A DNA stretch of 44,631 nt from an uncultured Bacteroidia bacterium (GTDB taxonomy: Bacteria > Bacteroidota > Bacteroidia > Bacteroidales > UBA932): NCBI GenBank assembly GCA_902785065.1, contig CACZXH010000021.1:1-44631 (forward strand), in the 5' to 3' direction. The notes beneath the pieces are model-generated. The model was given only the letters and a program-made list of their open reading frames with translations, did no database searches and had not been told where the DNA came from. The first letter of the stretch is position 1. The number at the start of each line of letters is the position of its first letter. Position numbers and translations under genes: made by a program. Shown one piece after another: positions 17,076 to 24,527 of the stretch.

Positions 17076-17936
17076 TCAATAGATGACAAACTTTCCTTTG
17101 CCCAGCGCATCTTTGAGCAAGTCTTGTTCCAAACCGGACACCAATTCGTGTTTCCGGGCGCTCAAAAGGACATCTTTGATGCGTTCGGCGCAATAATCCA
17201 GCGGGGCGGGGCTCCCCTTCTGCACGATATCCACCACCCAGGCCACCCGGAGGTTGCCGTCGTCGCCCTTCAGTTCGATGGACCGGCCCTTCAGGGCCTT
17301 CATCATGGACACCTCATCCGTGCCCAGCTCGCGGGCCAGCAGGATGGCATCCATCCAGTTGTCCGAGCTGTCCACATACCGCAGGGCGGCCGTGAAGGCC
17401 AGGCTGTCGGCGGCGATGGCGTCCATCGCGTCGTCCGAGCTCATCAGCTCCTTGATTTTCTTGAGGCTGCGGGAGTCGGCCGGGATGATCATGTAGCGCG
17501 TTTTCAGGAGGGGACGGTCCAAGAGGAACTTGTCCGTATGCGTCTGATAGTAGTTCCGGACGTCCTCGTCGGAAATGAGGGTGTCCAGCCGCTCGTTGAT
17601 ATAGCGCTCCTCGTAGCGGTATTTCAGCAGGGTGCGGCGGTATTCCTCCAGCTCCTTGGATACGTCCTGTTCCTCCTTGGAAAGGCGGGATTCCGCCATG
17701 TCCAGGAACAGGAGCTCCTCGGCCCAGGCCTTGATATACTGCTGCGCGAGCCCCAGGCTGTCCTCGGAAGAGACGCCGGCAGGGATGTAGTCGGCCAGTT
17801 CCGACCGCATCAGCCGGTGGTCGCCGACGCGCGCAACGACGGCATCACCGAACAGTTCGGCCGCCGAATCTGTCACCCGGTGTACCATCTGGCACGATAC
17901 GGCCAGGAAGGCGATGAGAAACGCGCATTTCTTCAT
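17076..17936 (-). CDS. SurA/PpiD-like lipoprotein chaperone without a clear isomerase domain
   Basis: A 286-residue lipoprotein: the signal MKKCAFLIAFLAVSC has a lipobox cysteine at residue 15. Residues about 30-140 look like a SurA N-terminal chaperone helix bundle (VVARVGDHRLMRSELADYIP, AQQYIKAWAEELLFLDMAE, ELEEYRRTLLKYRYEE). The next part (about 140-240) lies where a parvulin domain would be but lacks the conserved HILL and GGELG features, so isomerase activity is doubtful. A helix closes the protein. It has its own promoter at 17943-17950 and precedes the two-domain isomerase. Confidence 0.78.
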   Translation of the reverse strand: MKKCAFLIAFLAVSCQMVHRVTDSAAELFGDAVVARVGDHRLMRSELADYIPAGVSSEDSLGLAQQYIKAWAEELLFLDMAESRLSKEEQDVSKELEEYRRTLLKYRYEERYINERLDTLISDEDVRNYYQTHTDKFLLDRPLLKTRYMIIPADSRSLKKIKELMSSDDAMDAIAADSLAFTAALRYVDSSDNWMDAILLARELGTDEVSMMKALKGRSIELKGDDGNLRVAWVVDIVQKGSPAPLDYCAERIKDVLLSARKHELVSGLEQDLLKDALGKGKFVIY

Positions 17937-17942
17937 AGCCTA

Positions 17943-17950
17943 CAAATATA
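17943..17950 (-). promoter_or_regulatory. -7 promoter box for the SurA-like lipoprotein gene
   Basis: Minus strand TATATTTG, exact consensus, with six bases to the ATG at 17936; the transcript should be leaderless or nearly so. It can drive the lipoprotein, isomerase and OstA-like genes. Confidence 0.65.
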
Positions 17951-17969
17951 GGAATAATTTCCCGAAATA

Positions 17970-20900
17970 TCAGATGTCGAAACTGAAGACAAGACCTACG
18001 TAGTAGGGCTTGCGGCCTTCCTCGGCGGATTCTGCGAGGGTTTTGAAGTACGGTCCGCCGAGCCAGGAGGCGGAGACGCCGAGCGAGCAGGGGTAAGGGA
18101 TCCAGGCCAGGTTGCCCAGTTCCACGGTGAAATCCGCGCCTGCGCTCAGCAGGAAGGAGTTCTGTGACGCGTCCTTGCCGCCTTTGCCGATCTGGAAGCC
18201 GGTCCAGTCCACGTGCGGAATCAGGAGGAAGTTGTGGATATAGGCGACGGGGGAGAACCAGGAGATGTCGCCCACGTAGATCGGGAGGGCGTAATCGGCC
18301 GTGAGACGGAGTTGGCCGGCGGAGGCGCGGGCAACGGCGCGGCCATCGGCCGACGTGAATCCGCGCGGCATCACCTGCACGGCGTTCTCGCCGAACGGTG
18401 CGCCGGTGGGCAGCTGGACCTGGGCCAGGGCCGTAAGCCGGAGGCCCTGGGTCCGGGTGAATCCGGGGACATAGCCGTACAGATAGGTGTAGGCGAGCGG
18501 CGTGTAGATTTTCGCGAGGCCGGGGCGGACGCTGGCGCCTATTTCGGCGCCGATCCCCCAGCGGGGATAGACCTGACTGTCGGCGGTCGGAAGCGTCATG
18601 TAGCCGCGTATGGAGCTGCGGAGGGTCTGCATCAGCACATTGTCCCCGGGGCGGATGCCCACGAGGGCAGGGCGCGACCCTTCGCGCACGAAGTCCTCGA
18701 TCATTTTCAGCTCCGTCGTCCCGTTGTCGAAACGGTTGTTCGAAATGCTCCAGCTTACCTGCGGCACCCATCCGCGCTGGATGCCGCTACGGCTCAGGCG
18801 GAACGGGATGTAGGCGGTGAGGTGGCCGGTCCAGTAGGGGCCTCCGACGTCCTTGCGGGAGGCGGCATAGCCGATCCGGTCCTCGTACAGCCGGCGCTGG
18901 AAGCCATATTGGCCGGTCCCTTGGTCATAGATGTCAAACCCGGCCTCCAGGACAGGGTACAGGCCCGTGTAGGTGAACTGGACGTGGCCGGAATGCCGCC
19001 ACTCCGAGGGCTTGTCCGCATCCGGATGCGTGGAATAACCCACGGTCCCCCAGGCGGTTCCAAGATCGTTCTGGAACAGGCCGATGAGACCCGGCGAGGC
19101 TGTGTCGTACGAGAAATCCCCGCTCATCGACGAAATGGCGTCGTAGTCGAAATACAGCGGCGCCCACGAATGGAACTTCACCAAATGAGGCACCTTATGG
19201 TAAGGTTTGGGCGCGCTGACCTCGACCGGGGCTCCCGTTCTGTCATTCCCGGCTTGACCGGGAATCTCTGCGAGCAGCGCCCTCTCCTGTTCCGTCAGTT
19301 TATCCGCCACCCGGTACTTGTGGACCTCGCGGATATTCACTTCCACGGGCTCCGGCGGCGTGGCCTTGAAGATGGCGCAGCCCTCGGGCGTGATGGAATT
19401 GAACCAGAGCACGCCGTCGTGCCAGAAATAGTCCGTGCCGCCGTAGCGTGAGTTTGTGAGCTGCCAGGCGCGCCCCGTGGCCGGGTCGTACCGGTACAGC
19501 TCCTTCACACCGTTGCGGTCGCTCACGAAATCCAGCATGTGGTCCTCTCCTTCCAGGTTCTCGATTTCCTGCAGCGTGGGCTCCAGGACGCAGGACCACT
19601 CGCGGTCGTCCAGGCGCCAGATGCTGTAGCCGGCGTCGTTCACGGCCAGGCAGTAAATCGTGCTGTCTACCCAGGCCGGGTCCGCGAGTTCGACGCCCGC
19701 CGGGGCAGAAACCCGCCAAAGTTCGTGTCCGTCCTCCTCGTCAATGAGGACGAGGTTGCTGCCGCCCCGGACCGGATACTCCACCGTGGCGATGCCGCCC
19801 GGACCCGGCTGCGGATTGTACAGCCGGCCCTCGGTCGTGAGGTTCCGCCGTTTCCCGCTGTGCTCCAGCGACCGGATGATCGACTTTCCGTCCAGGGTCC
19901 AGCGTTTGCCGGGGACGGTCTCGCTCCAGAACAGGCGGTGCACGCCCGGGTTGAGGGAGCTGGTGTTGGAGGCGAAGGGACCCAGGTCGTCCTCCGAGCC
20001 GTCCACATTGATCCGGACCAGCCGGGGCGCCAGGTCTTTCCCCTCTTTGATGGCGAGGTATTCATTGTCGACCCAGGAGCCGTTCGAATAATCGGTCGCA
20101 TAGGCGTGTTTCCGCGTGACCTGCTCCATTTCCATGAAGGGCGCGCGGGCATCCTCTTCCTGCTCCCAGATTTCGTGGAAGCCTTCCATGATGCCTTGCC
20201 AGGTCTGCTTGAAGGGCTGCCCGGAGACGTTTTTGACAAAACGCTGGAACTTGGCGACAGGGAAGGGATGCCGGGTGACGTAGTCGAAGTAATCGGACGT
20301 GAACGCGGGCCGGCCATAGAAATACCGCATGCCGGCGACAGTCATGTAACCGACTGTGTAATAGTCCGGTCCGGCTTTCTTGAACGACCCGTAGACCCAC
20401 TGGTACCAGTCCCGCCAGTCGCCGTTGTCGAAGGCGAGATGGTAGTAGTTCAGGAAGTCGGCGTTGCGTCCGCGGCCGGCGTCCGTGAGGGCGGTTTCCG
20501 CGACGACGGCATCGCCTTCCAGGAAAACCGGCGGGGTATAGAAGGCGCTCACGGCGCCGCTCCACATTTCGCCCACCAGATAGTTCACCCACCTGAACGG
20601 ACGCCGGTAGGACAGTTGCATCTGCGCCACGTGGCGGGATTCGTGGGTGGTAAGCTGCGTCATCCAGGACTGGGGATAAGGCCCGTAGGCCTCCGGATGG
20701 GTGTACAGGTCCATCCGCTTCGGGGCCCAGGCCACGGAGCCGTTGGAATAGGGGTTCCAGGGGTGCAGGATGACGGGCGTCCGGCCCCACTGCAGGCTGC
20801 CGGGCGCCATGCCGGCGCTCGCCCCCACCACGGGCTGCCATTTCTCCAGGTCCACGACATAGGCCTGGGCCAGGGAATCCAGCCCCTGCGGATAAATGAT

Positions 20901-21029
20901 GCGGTAATGTTCCGTGCCCATCTCGGACCAGCGGCTGAACGGGTCCGACCCCGTCTGGAAGAACTGGGCCGAGGCGGTCGTCCCGGCCAGGAGGCCCGTG
21001 GCGAGGAGAAGTGTCCGGAAAAGCTTCAT
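17970..21029 (-). CDS. Large secreted HExxH-domain / beta-propeller-like / C-terminal barrel protein (copy 2)
   Basis: A 1,019-residue paralogue of the protein at 8614-11646. Signal peptide ends near residue 22. Shared landmarks are YPQGLDSLA, VILHP, SNGSVAWAPKRMDL, HESRH at 129-133, LEGDAVVAETALTDAGRGR (E171, 38 residues after the last zinc-type histidine), WYQWVYGSFKK and TVAGMRYFYG. Propeller-like strands fill about 320-600 and a barrel-like C-terminal half ends YYVGLVFSFDI. Between propeller and barrel it has roughly eight residues more than copy 1, and that is where EIPGQAGND is encoded by a palindromic repeat (19241-19267). It has its own promoter, and a second promoter lies between it and the SurA-like genes, so it is next to, not certainly in, that operon. 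Confidence 0.8.
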   Translation of the reverse strand: MKLFRTLLLATGLLAGTTASAQFFQTGSDPFSRWSEMGTEHYRIIYPQGLDSLAQAYVVDLEKWQPVVGASAGMAPGSLQWGRTPVILHPWNPYSNGSVAWAPKRMDLYTHPEAYGPYPQSWMTQLTTHESRHVAQMQLSYRRPFRWVNYLVGEMWSGAVSAFYTPPVFLEGDAVVAETALTDAGRGRNADFLNYYHLAFDNGDWRDWYQWVYGSFKKAGPDYYTVGYMTVAGMRYFYGRPAFTSDYFDYVTRHPFPVAKFQRFVKNVSGQPFKQTWQGIMEGFHEIWEQEEDARAPFMEMEQVTRKHAYATDYSNGSWVDNEYLAIKEGKDLAPRLVRINVDGSEDDLGPFASNTSSLNPGVHRLFWSETVPGKRWTLDGKSIIRSLEHSGKRRNLTTEGRLYNPQPGPGGIATVEYPVRGGSNLVLIDEEDGHELWRVSAPAGVELADPAWVDSTIYCLAVNDAGYSIWRLDDREWSCVLEPTLQEIENLEGEDHMLDFVSDRNGVKELYRYDPATGRAWQLTNSRYGGTDYFWHDGVLWFNSITPEGCAIFKATPPEPVEVNIREVHKYRVADKLTEQERALLAEIPGQAGNDRTGAPVEVSAPKPYHKVPHLVKFHSWAPLYFDYDAISSMSGDFSYDTASPGLIGLFQNDLGTAWGTVGYSTHPDADKPSEWRHSGHVQFTYTGLYPVLEAGFDIYDQGTGQYGFQRRLYEDRIGYAASRKDVGGPYWTGHLTAYIPFRLSRSGIQRGWVPQVSWSISNNRFDNGTTELKMIEDFVREGSRPALVGIRPGDNVLMQTLRSSIRGYMTLPTADSQVYPRWGIGAEIGASVRPGLAKIYTPLAYTYLYGYVPGFTRTQGLRLTALAQVQLPTGAPFGENAVQVMPRGFTSADGRAVARASAGQLRLTADYALPIYVGDISWFSPVAYIHNFLLIPHVDWTGFQIGKGGKDASQNSFLLSAGADFTVELGNLAWIPYPCSLGVSASWLGGPYFKTLAESAEEGRKPYYVGLVFSFDI
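19241..19267 (+). repeat. Palindromic repeat, in-frame inside a coding sequence
   Basis: The sequence reads TGTCATTCCCGG, CTTGA, CCGGGAATCT. ATTCCCGG at 19245-19252 and CCGGGAAT at 19258-19265 are perfect inverted arms with a five-base loop. It lies inside the 1,019-residue protein gene, adds EIPGQAGND to it, and keeps the frame. The copy-1 paralogue lacks it. It shares the TGTCATT start and AATCT end with the repeat at 23096-23137. Confidence 0.75.
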
Positions 21030-21033
21030 ACTA

Positions 21034-21041
21034 CAAAACTA
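21034..21041 (-). promoter_or_regulatory. -7 promoter box for the 1,019-residue protein gene
   Basis: Minus strand TAGTTTTG fits TAnnTTTG, four bases from the ATG at 21029, predicting a leaderless or nearly leaderless transcript. It diverges from the box at 21054-21061 on the other strand, 12 bases away, so the two promoters must overlap. Confidence 0.55.
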
Positions 21042-21053
21042 ACCAATTTTTCG

Positions 21054-21061
21054 TAACTTTG
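21054..21061 (+). promoter_or_regulatory. -7 promoter box for the thioredoxin-like lipoprotein gene
   Basis: TAACTTTG fits TAnnTTTG and lies 20 bases before the ATG at 21082, leaving a leader of about 14 bases. Confidence 0.55.
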
Positions 21062-21081
21062 TGCAACCCAAATTCTAGAGA

Positions 21082-22038
21082 ATGTACAAGTATTTGACTG
21101 TCTTTTTGCTCGCGGTTCTCTGCGCTTGCGGTCCTCGGAGCGGGAAACCCGCGTCGGACGCCCCGGCCCGCCGGGACTTCCCGCAGGTGGAGGTTCCATC
21201 CATGTACACGGATCCGCAGGAACGTACCGGCTACGCGGCCGGCCATTTCTGGGACCGGTTCACGGATACCACGAAGGTCTATGCGTGCGATTCGGTCACC
21301 GTGAACGGCGTGCCGGTGGAGCTGGTGGAGTCCCAAATGGGCCTGTTCACCACCCTGCTCGGCGAGCTGCCGGCGGACGCGGGGGCCCAGGCGGTCATCC
21401 GGCTCTACGACCGGGCCGAGGCCTTCGAGCGGAAGTTCCCGGATACCAATGTGTTCGAGGAACTGGGCCGTCTGACCAGGCACTACCTGTACGACCCCAA
21501 CTCCCCGGTCCGCAACGAGGACCTGTATTTCTATTTCGTGGACCGGCTGGGTCGGTCGGACCTCATCGACAACGGCTACCGGATGGGTTATGAATGGGAC
21601 GCCCGGATGTGCAGCCTGAACCGCGTGGGCTCCCCGGCGGCGGACTTCTCCTTCACAGACATCCGCGGCCGGGTGCGGACGCTCTACGGCGTGAAGGCGG
21701 AATACACGGTCCTTATTTTCGGCAATCCCGGCTGCCAGGCCTGCCAGGAAATCATGCAAGACATGGAATCGACCCCCGAAGTCGCGGCCCTCATCGCCTC
21801 CGGGCGGATGCAGGTCGTGGATGTGTACATTGACCAGGAAATCGATGACTGGCGGGCCCACATCCCCGATTATCCCGCCACCTGGATCAACGGGTACGAC
21901 CACAACTACACCATCCGCACGGACCTCATCTACAATGTCCGCGGAATTCCGTCCATCTATCTGCTGGATGCGGAGAAAACCGTCCTCTTGAAAGACGCAA
22001 CGCCGGAGCGGGTGCTCACGGCGTTGGCAAATCTTTAA
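21082..22038 (+). CDS. Thioredoxin-like lipoprotein (DUF5106-type)
   Basis: A 318-residue lipoprotein; the signal ends in a lipobox (VLCAC, cysteine at residue 16). The middle region (about 40-180) fits the DUF5106 helical domain common in Bacteroidales lipoproteins. The C-terminal 120 residues are a thioredoxin-like fold: SPAADFSFTDIRGR opens it, GNPGCQACQE holds a CxxC active site, and VRGIPSIYLLDAEK carries the cis-proline. Such proteins are thought to handle disulphides in the periplasm. Its stop shares four bases (TTAA) with that of the convergent galM. Partner unknown. Confidence 0.87.
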   Translation: MYKYLTVFLLAVLCACGPRSGKPASDAPARRDFPQVEVPSMYTDPQERTGYAAGHFWDRFTDTTKVYACDSVTVNGVPVELVESQMGLFTTLLGELPADAGAQAVIRLYDRAEAFERKFPDTNVFEELGRLTRHYLYDPNSPVRNEDLYFYFVDRLGRSDLIDNGYRMGYEWDARMCSLNRVGSPAADFSFTDIRGRVRTLYGVKAEYTVLIFGNPGCQACQEIMQDMESTPEVAALIASGRMQVVDVYIDQEIDDWRAHIPDYPATWINGYDHNYTIRTDLIYNVRGIPSIYLLDAEKTVLLKDATPERVLTALANL

Positions 22039-23081
22039 GCGGTAAATACCCAGATAATCGCTTCCTCGAGGACTTCGCCGGGGCGGAGGACTGTCGTGGA
22101 GAAGCCGGGCTGGTTGGGGGCGTCGGGCGTGTGCTGGCATTCGATGGCGACGGCATCATAATCCTCGAACTCACGGCCGTACTTGCCCTTCGGGCTGCCC
22201 TTGAGCCAGTTTCCGGTGTACACCTGCACTGCCGGCTGGGTGGTGAGGATTTCCACCTTGCGTCCGGACTTCGCTGCCCAGAGCTCCGCGCAGGTGGACA
22301 GTTGGCCGGGCATGGCACCGTCGATGAGCCAGCAGTGGTCATAGCCCTTTCCGATCTTCAGCGCTTCGAAATCGGCCTGGATATCCTGGCCGAGCGGTTT
22401 CGCCTCGACGAAGTCCATCGGGGTGCCGGCGACGTCCGCCGGCTCGCCCAACGGGATCTGGGTCGGGTCCGTCGGCAGGTACTGGGAGGCATTCAGTTCC
22501 AGCTTGTGGTCCAGGACCGTACCGGAAGCCTCGCCGTCCAGGTTGAAATAGACGTGGCTCGTGAGGTTCGCAACCGTGGGAGCGTCCGTTTCGGCTGTCA
22601 GGATGAGCTTGAGCTCGTTGTCTTCGCTCCACTCATAATGCGCGACGGCCTTCAGGTTGCCGGGATAGCCGGCCTCGCCGTCCTCGGAGAAGTACATGAA
22701 TTCCACGGCATCTCCCTCGATGCGGCTGTCCCAGATCTGGTTCGCGAAGCCGTTCGGGCCGCCGTGCAGGTGGTTGGGGCCGTTGTTGATTGGGAGCGTG
22801 TACTCCTTGCCGTCCAGCGTGAACTTGCCGTCCTTGACGCGGTTCGCGAAGCGGCCGGGCACCTTGCCGCAGCAGGGTCCGTCGCCGATGTAGTCCAGCG
22901 GGTTTTTGTAGCCGAGCACGACGTCGTCCAGCTTGCCGTCCTTGTCCGGGACGACGATCGAGACGATCGCTGCGCCGATGCTGGCCAGCTGCACATAGGC
23001 GCCGGAGGCGTTCTTGAGGGTATAGCGGAAGATTTCCTTTCCGTCCGGGGCGGTCGCCCACAGTTCTTTGGTGATTTCCAT
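22035..23081 (-). CDS. galM: Aldose 1-epimerase (galactose mutarotase)
   Basis: A 348-residue enzyme that interconverts alpha- and beta-galactose before GalK. Motifs include the N-terminal YVQLASIGAAIVSIVVPDKDG, GRFANRVKDGKF, NHLHGG with one active-site histidine, TSHVYFNLDG with another, and ECQHTPDAPNQPGF holding the catalytic glutamate. No signal peptide is present, so it is cytoplasmic. A -7 box lies at 23156-23163, giving a leader of about 70 bases that contains the palindromic repeat 23096-23137. The gene is next to thyA (divergent) rather than to galK, unlike classical gal operons. Confidence 0.93.
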   Translation of the reverse strand: MEITKELWATAPDGKEIFRYTLKNASGAYVQLASIGAAIVSIVVPDKDGKLDDVVLGYKNPLDYIGDGPCCGKVPGRFANRVKDGKFTLDGKEYTLPINNGPNHLHGGPNGFANQIWDSRIEGDAVEFMYFSEDGEAGYPGNLKAVAHYEWSEDNELKLILTAETDAPTVANLTSHVYFNLDGEASGTVLDHKLELNASQYLPTDPTQIPLGEPADVAGTPMDFVEAKPLGQDIQADFEALKIGKGYDHCWLIDGAMPGQLSTCAELWAAKSGRKVEILTTQPAVQVYTGNWLKGSPKGKYGREFEDYDAVAIECQHTPDAPNQPGFSTTVLRPGEVLEEAIIWVFTA

Positions 23082-23095
23082 ATCTTTGTGTTATT

Positions 23096-23137
23096 AGATT
23101 TCTCGACTTCGCCCTTCGGGCTTCGCTCGAAATGACA
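23096..23137 (-). repeat. Palindromic repeat in the galM leader
   Basis: On the minus strand it starts TGTCATTTCGAG and ends TCGAGAAATCT, with a central GCCC-GAA-GGGC hairpin. The ends match the repeat at 19241-19267 (TGTCATT at the start, AATCT at the end), so they look like two forms of one family. It lies between the galM promoter and its start codon. Confidence 0.65.
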
Positions 23138-23155
23138 GGGCGGGTTCCTCTTCCA

Positions 23156-23163
23156 CAAATATA
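23156..23163 (-). promoter_or_regulatory. -7 promoter box for galM
   Basis: Minus strand TATATTTG, exact match, 74 bases upstream of the ATG at 23081; the intervening leader holds the repeat at 23096-23137. Confidence 0.55.
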
Positions 23164-23184
23164 AGGATTTTTAGGAATTATCCG

Positions 23185-23192
23185 TATATTTG
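23185..23192 (+). promoter_or_regulatory. -7 promoter box for thyA
   Basis: TATATTTG, exact consensus, six bases before the ATG at 23199, predicting a very short or absent leader. Confidence 0.65.
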
Positions 23193-23198
23193 CAATCT

Positions 23199-23993
23199 AT
23201 GAAACAATACCTGGATCTGCTGCGACATATCCGCGCCCACGGCGTGATGAAGGAGGACCGGACCGGCACCGGCACGCAGAGCGTGTTCGGCTATCAGATG
23301 CGGTTCGACCTGTCGGAAGGCTTTCCGCTCCTGACTACCAAGAAGGTGCATCTGAAGTCCATCATCTACGAGCTCCTGTGGTTCATCGCCGGCGACACGA
23401 ATATCAAGTATCTCCAGGACCACGGTGTCACGATCTGGGACGAATGGGCCGATGCAGACGGCAATCTGGGGCCGGTCTACGGCCACCAGTGGCGCTCCTG
23501 GCCCGCTCCGGATGGACGGGCCATCGACCAACTTTCGATGGTCATCGACACAATCAAGCGGAATCCGGACTCCCGTCGCATGCTGGTGACCGCCTGGAAC
23601 CCCGCTGAGGTGGACAAGATGGCCCTGCCCCCCTGCCACTGCCTGTTCCAGTTCTACGTGGCGGATGGGAAGCTTTCCTGCCAGTTGTATCAGCGTAGCG
23701 CCGACGTCTTCCTGGGTGTCCCGTTCAACATCGCATCCTATGCCCTCCTCACAATGATGATCGCGCAGGTATGCGGCCTCCAGCCGGGCGAGTTCGTCCA
23801 CACCACGGGCGACACGCACATCTACCGGAACCACTTCGAGCAGGTGGCCACGCAGCTTTCCCGCGAACCGCGTCCGCTCCCCCGGATGCGGCTGAACCCG
23901 GACGTCAAGTCCCTCTTTGATTTCAAGTACGAAGATTTCACCCTGGAAGGCTACGACCCGTGGCCGGCCATCAAAGCCCCCGTCGCTGTCTGA
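23199..23993 (+). CDS. thyA: Thymidylate synthase
   Basis: A 264-residue enzyme, the same length as the E. coli protein, that methylates dUMP to dTMP using methylene-tetrahydrofolate. ATG 23199 is preferred over an in-frame TTG nine bases earlier because that TTG lies in the -7 box and this start gives the canonical MKQYLDLL. The catalytic cysteine is C146 in [21 protein letters not shown] binds phosphate, and the [16 protein letters not shown] and [10 protein letters not shown] motifs are intact. folA follows after two bases, linking production of dihydrofolate with its recycling. Confidence 0.97.
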   Translation: MKQYLDLLRHIRAHGVMKEDRTGTGTQSVFGYQMRFDLSEGFPLLTTKKVHLKSIIYELLWFIAGDTNIKYLQDHGVTIWDEWADADGNLGPVYGHQWRSWPAPDGRAIDQLSMVIDTIKRNPDSRRMLVTAWNPAEVDKMALPPCHCLFQFYVADGKLSCQLYQRSADVFLGVPFNIASYALLTMMIAQVCGLQPGEFVHTTGDTHIYRNHFEQVATQLSREPRPLPRMRLNPDVKSLFDFKYEDFTLEGYDPWPAIKAPVAV

Positions 23994-23995
23994 TC

Positions 23996-24505
23996 ATGGA
24001 AAAGAGCCTCATCGTCGCCGTCGCCGATAACTATGCCATCGGCCGCAAGAACGCCCTCCTGTGGAATCTCCCGGGCGATATGAAGTATTTCCGGCAGCAG
24101 ACCACCGGAAACGCCGTCATCATGGGCTGGATGACCTTCCAGTCCATCGGACGCCCGCTCCCCAAGCGGCACAACATCGTCATCTCCCTCTTCCCCTGGC
24201 CGGACGCCCCGGAAGGCGTGACCGTCGTCGACAGCCTGGACGCGGCCTTCGCCGCGGCGGAGATGGCCGATCAGGTCGGCCATGATGAAAAGGCTTTCGT
24301 CATCGGCGGGGCGTACACCTATGCCGAGGCGATGGAAGTGGTTGATACCATGCATATTACCCATGTGCACGACGCCCCGGAGGACGCCGATGCCTTTTTC
24401 CCCGTCATCGATCCGGCGATCTGGCGGGAGGACAGCCGCAGCGAACTGCAGGTGGACCCCGCCACCGGCATCACCTACGAATTCGTGGTGTACCGCCGCC
24501 GGTAA
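23996..24505 (+). CDS. folA: Dihydrofolate reductase
   Basis: A 169-residue enzyme that reduces the dihydrofolate made by thymidylate synthase. ATG 23996 is two bases after the thyA stop and gives the typical opening SLIVAVADNYAIG. Key motifs are LLWNLPGDMKYF with the substrate-binding aspartate, VIMGWMTFQSIGRPLP, and FVIGGAYTYAEAM, the NADPH-binding loop. Length and order are normal. It is almost certainly co-transcribed with thyA from the promoter at 23185. Confidence 0.95.
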   Translation: MEKSLIVAVADNYAIGRKNALLWNLPGDMKYFRQQTTGNAVIMGWMTFQSIGRPLPKRHNIVISLFPWPDAPEGVTVVDSLDAAFAAAEMADQVGHDEKAFVIGGAYTYAEAMEVVDTMHITHVHDAPEDADAFFPVIDPAIWREDSRSELQVDPATGITYEFVVYRRR

Positions 24506-24527
24506 ACCGGACAAGAACGCTGTCATC

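Noticed and set aside
12533-17951. Long plus-strand open frames opposite the OstA- and SurA-like genes
   Set aside because: Low-complexity H, R, V and L-rich translations with no recognisable domain; the minus strand carries clear families throughout.
8614-21029. Large inverted duplication joining the two 1,010-residue genes
   Set aside because: The proteins are clearly related but diverged along the whole length and the flanking genes differ, so they are old paralogues, not a DNA repeat.
24282-24527. Upstream extension of the first SNF transporter into folA
   Set aside because: The extension overlaps folA in another frame and its sequence is not transporter-like except for the last few residues.
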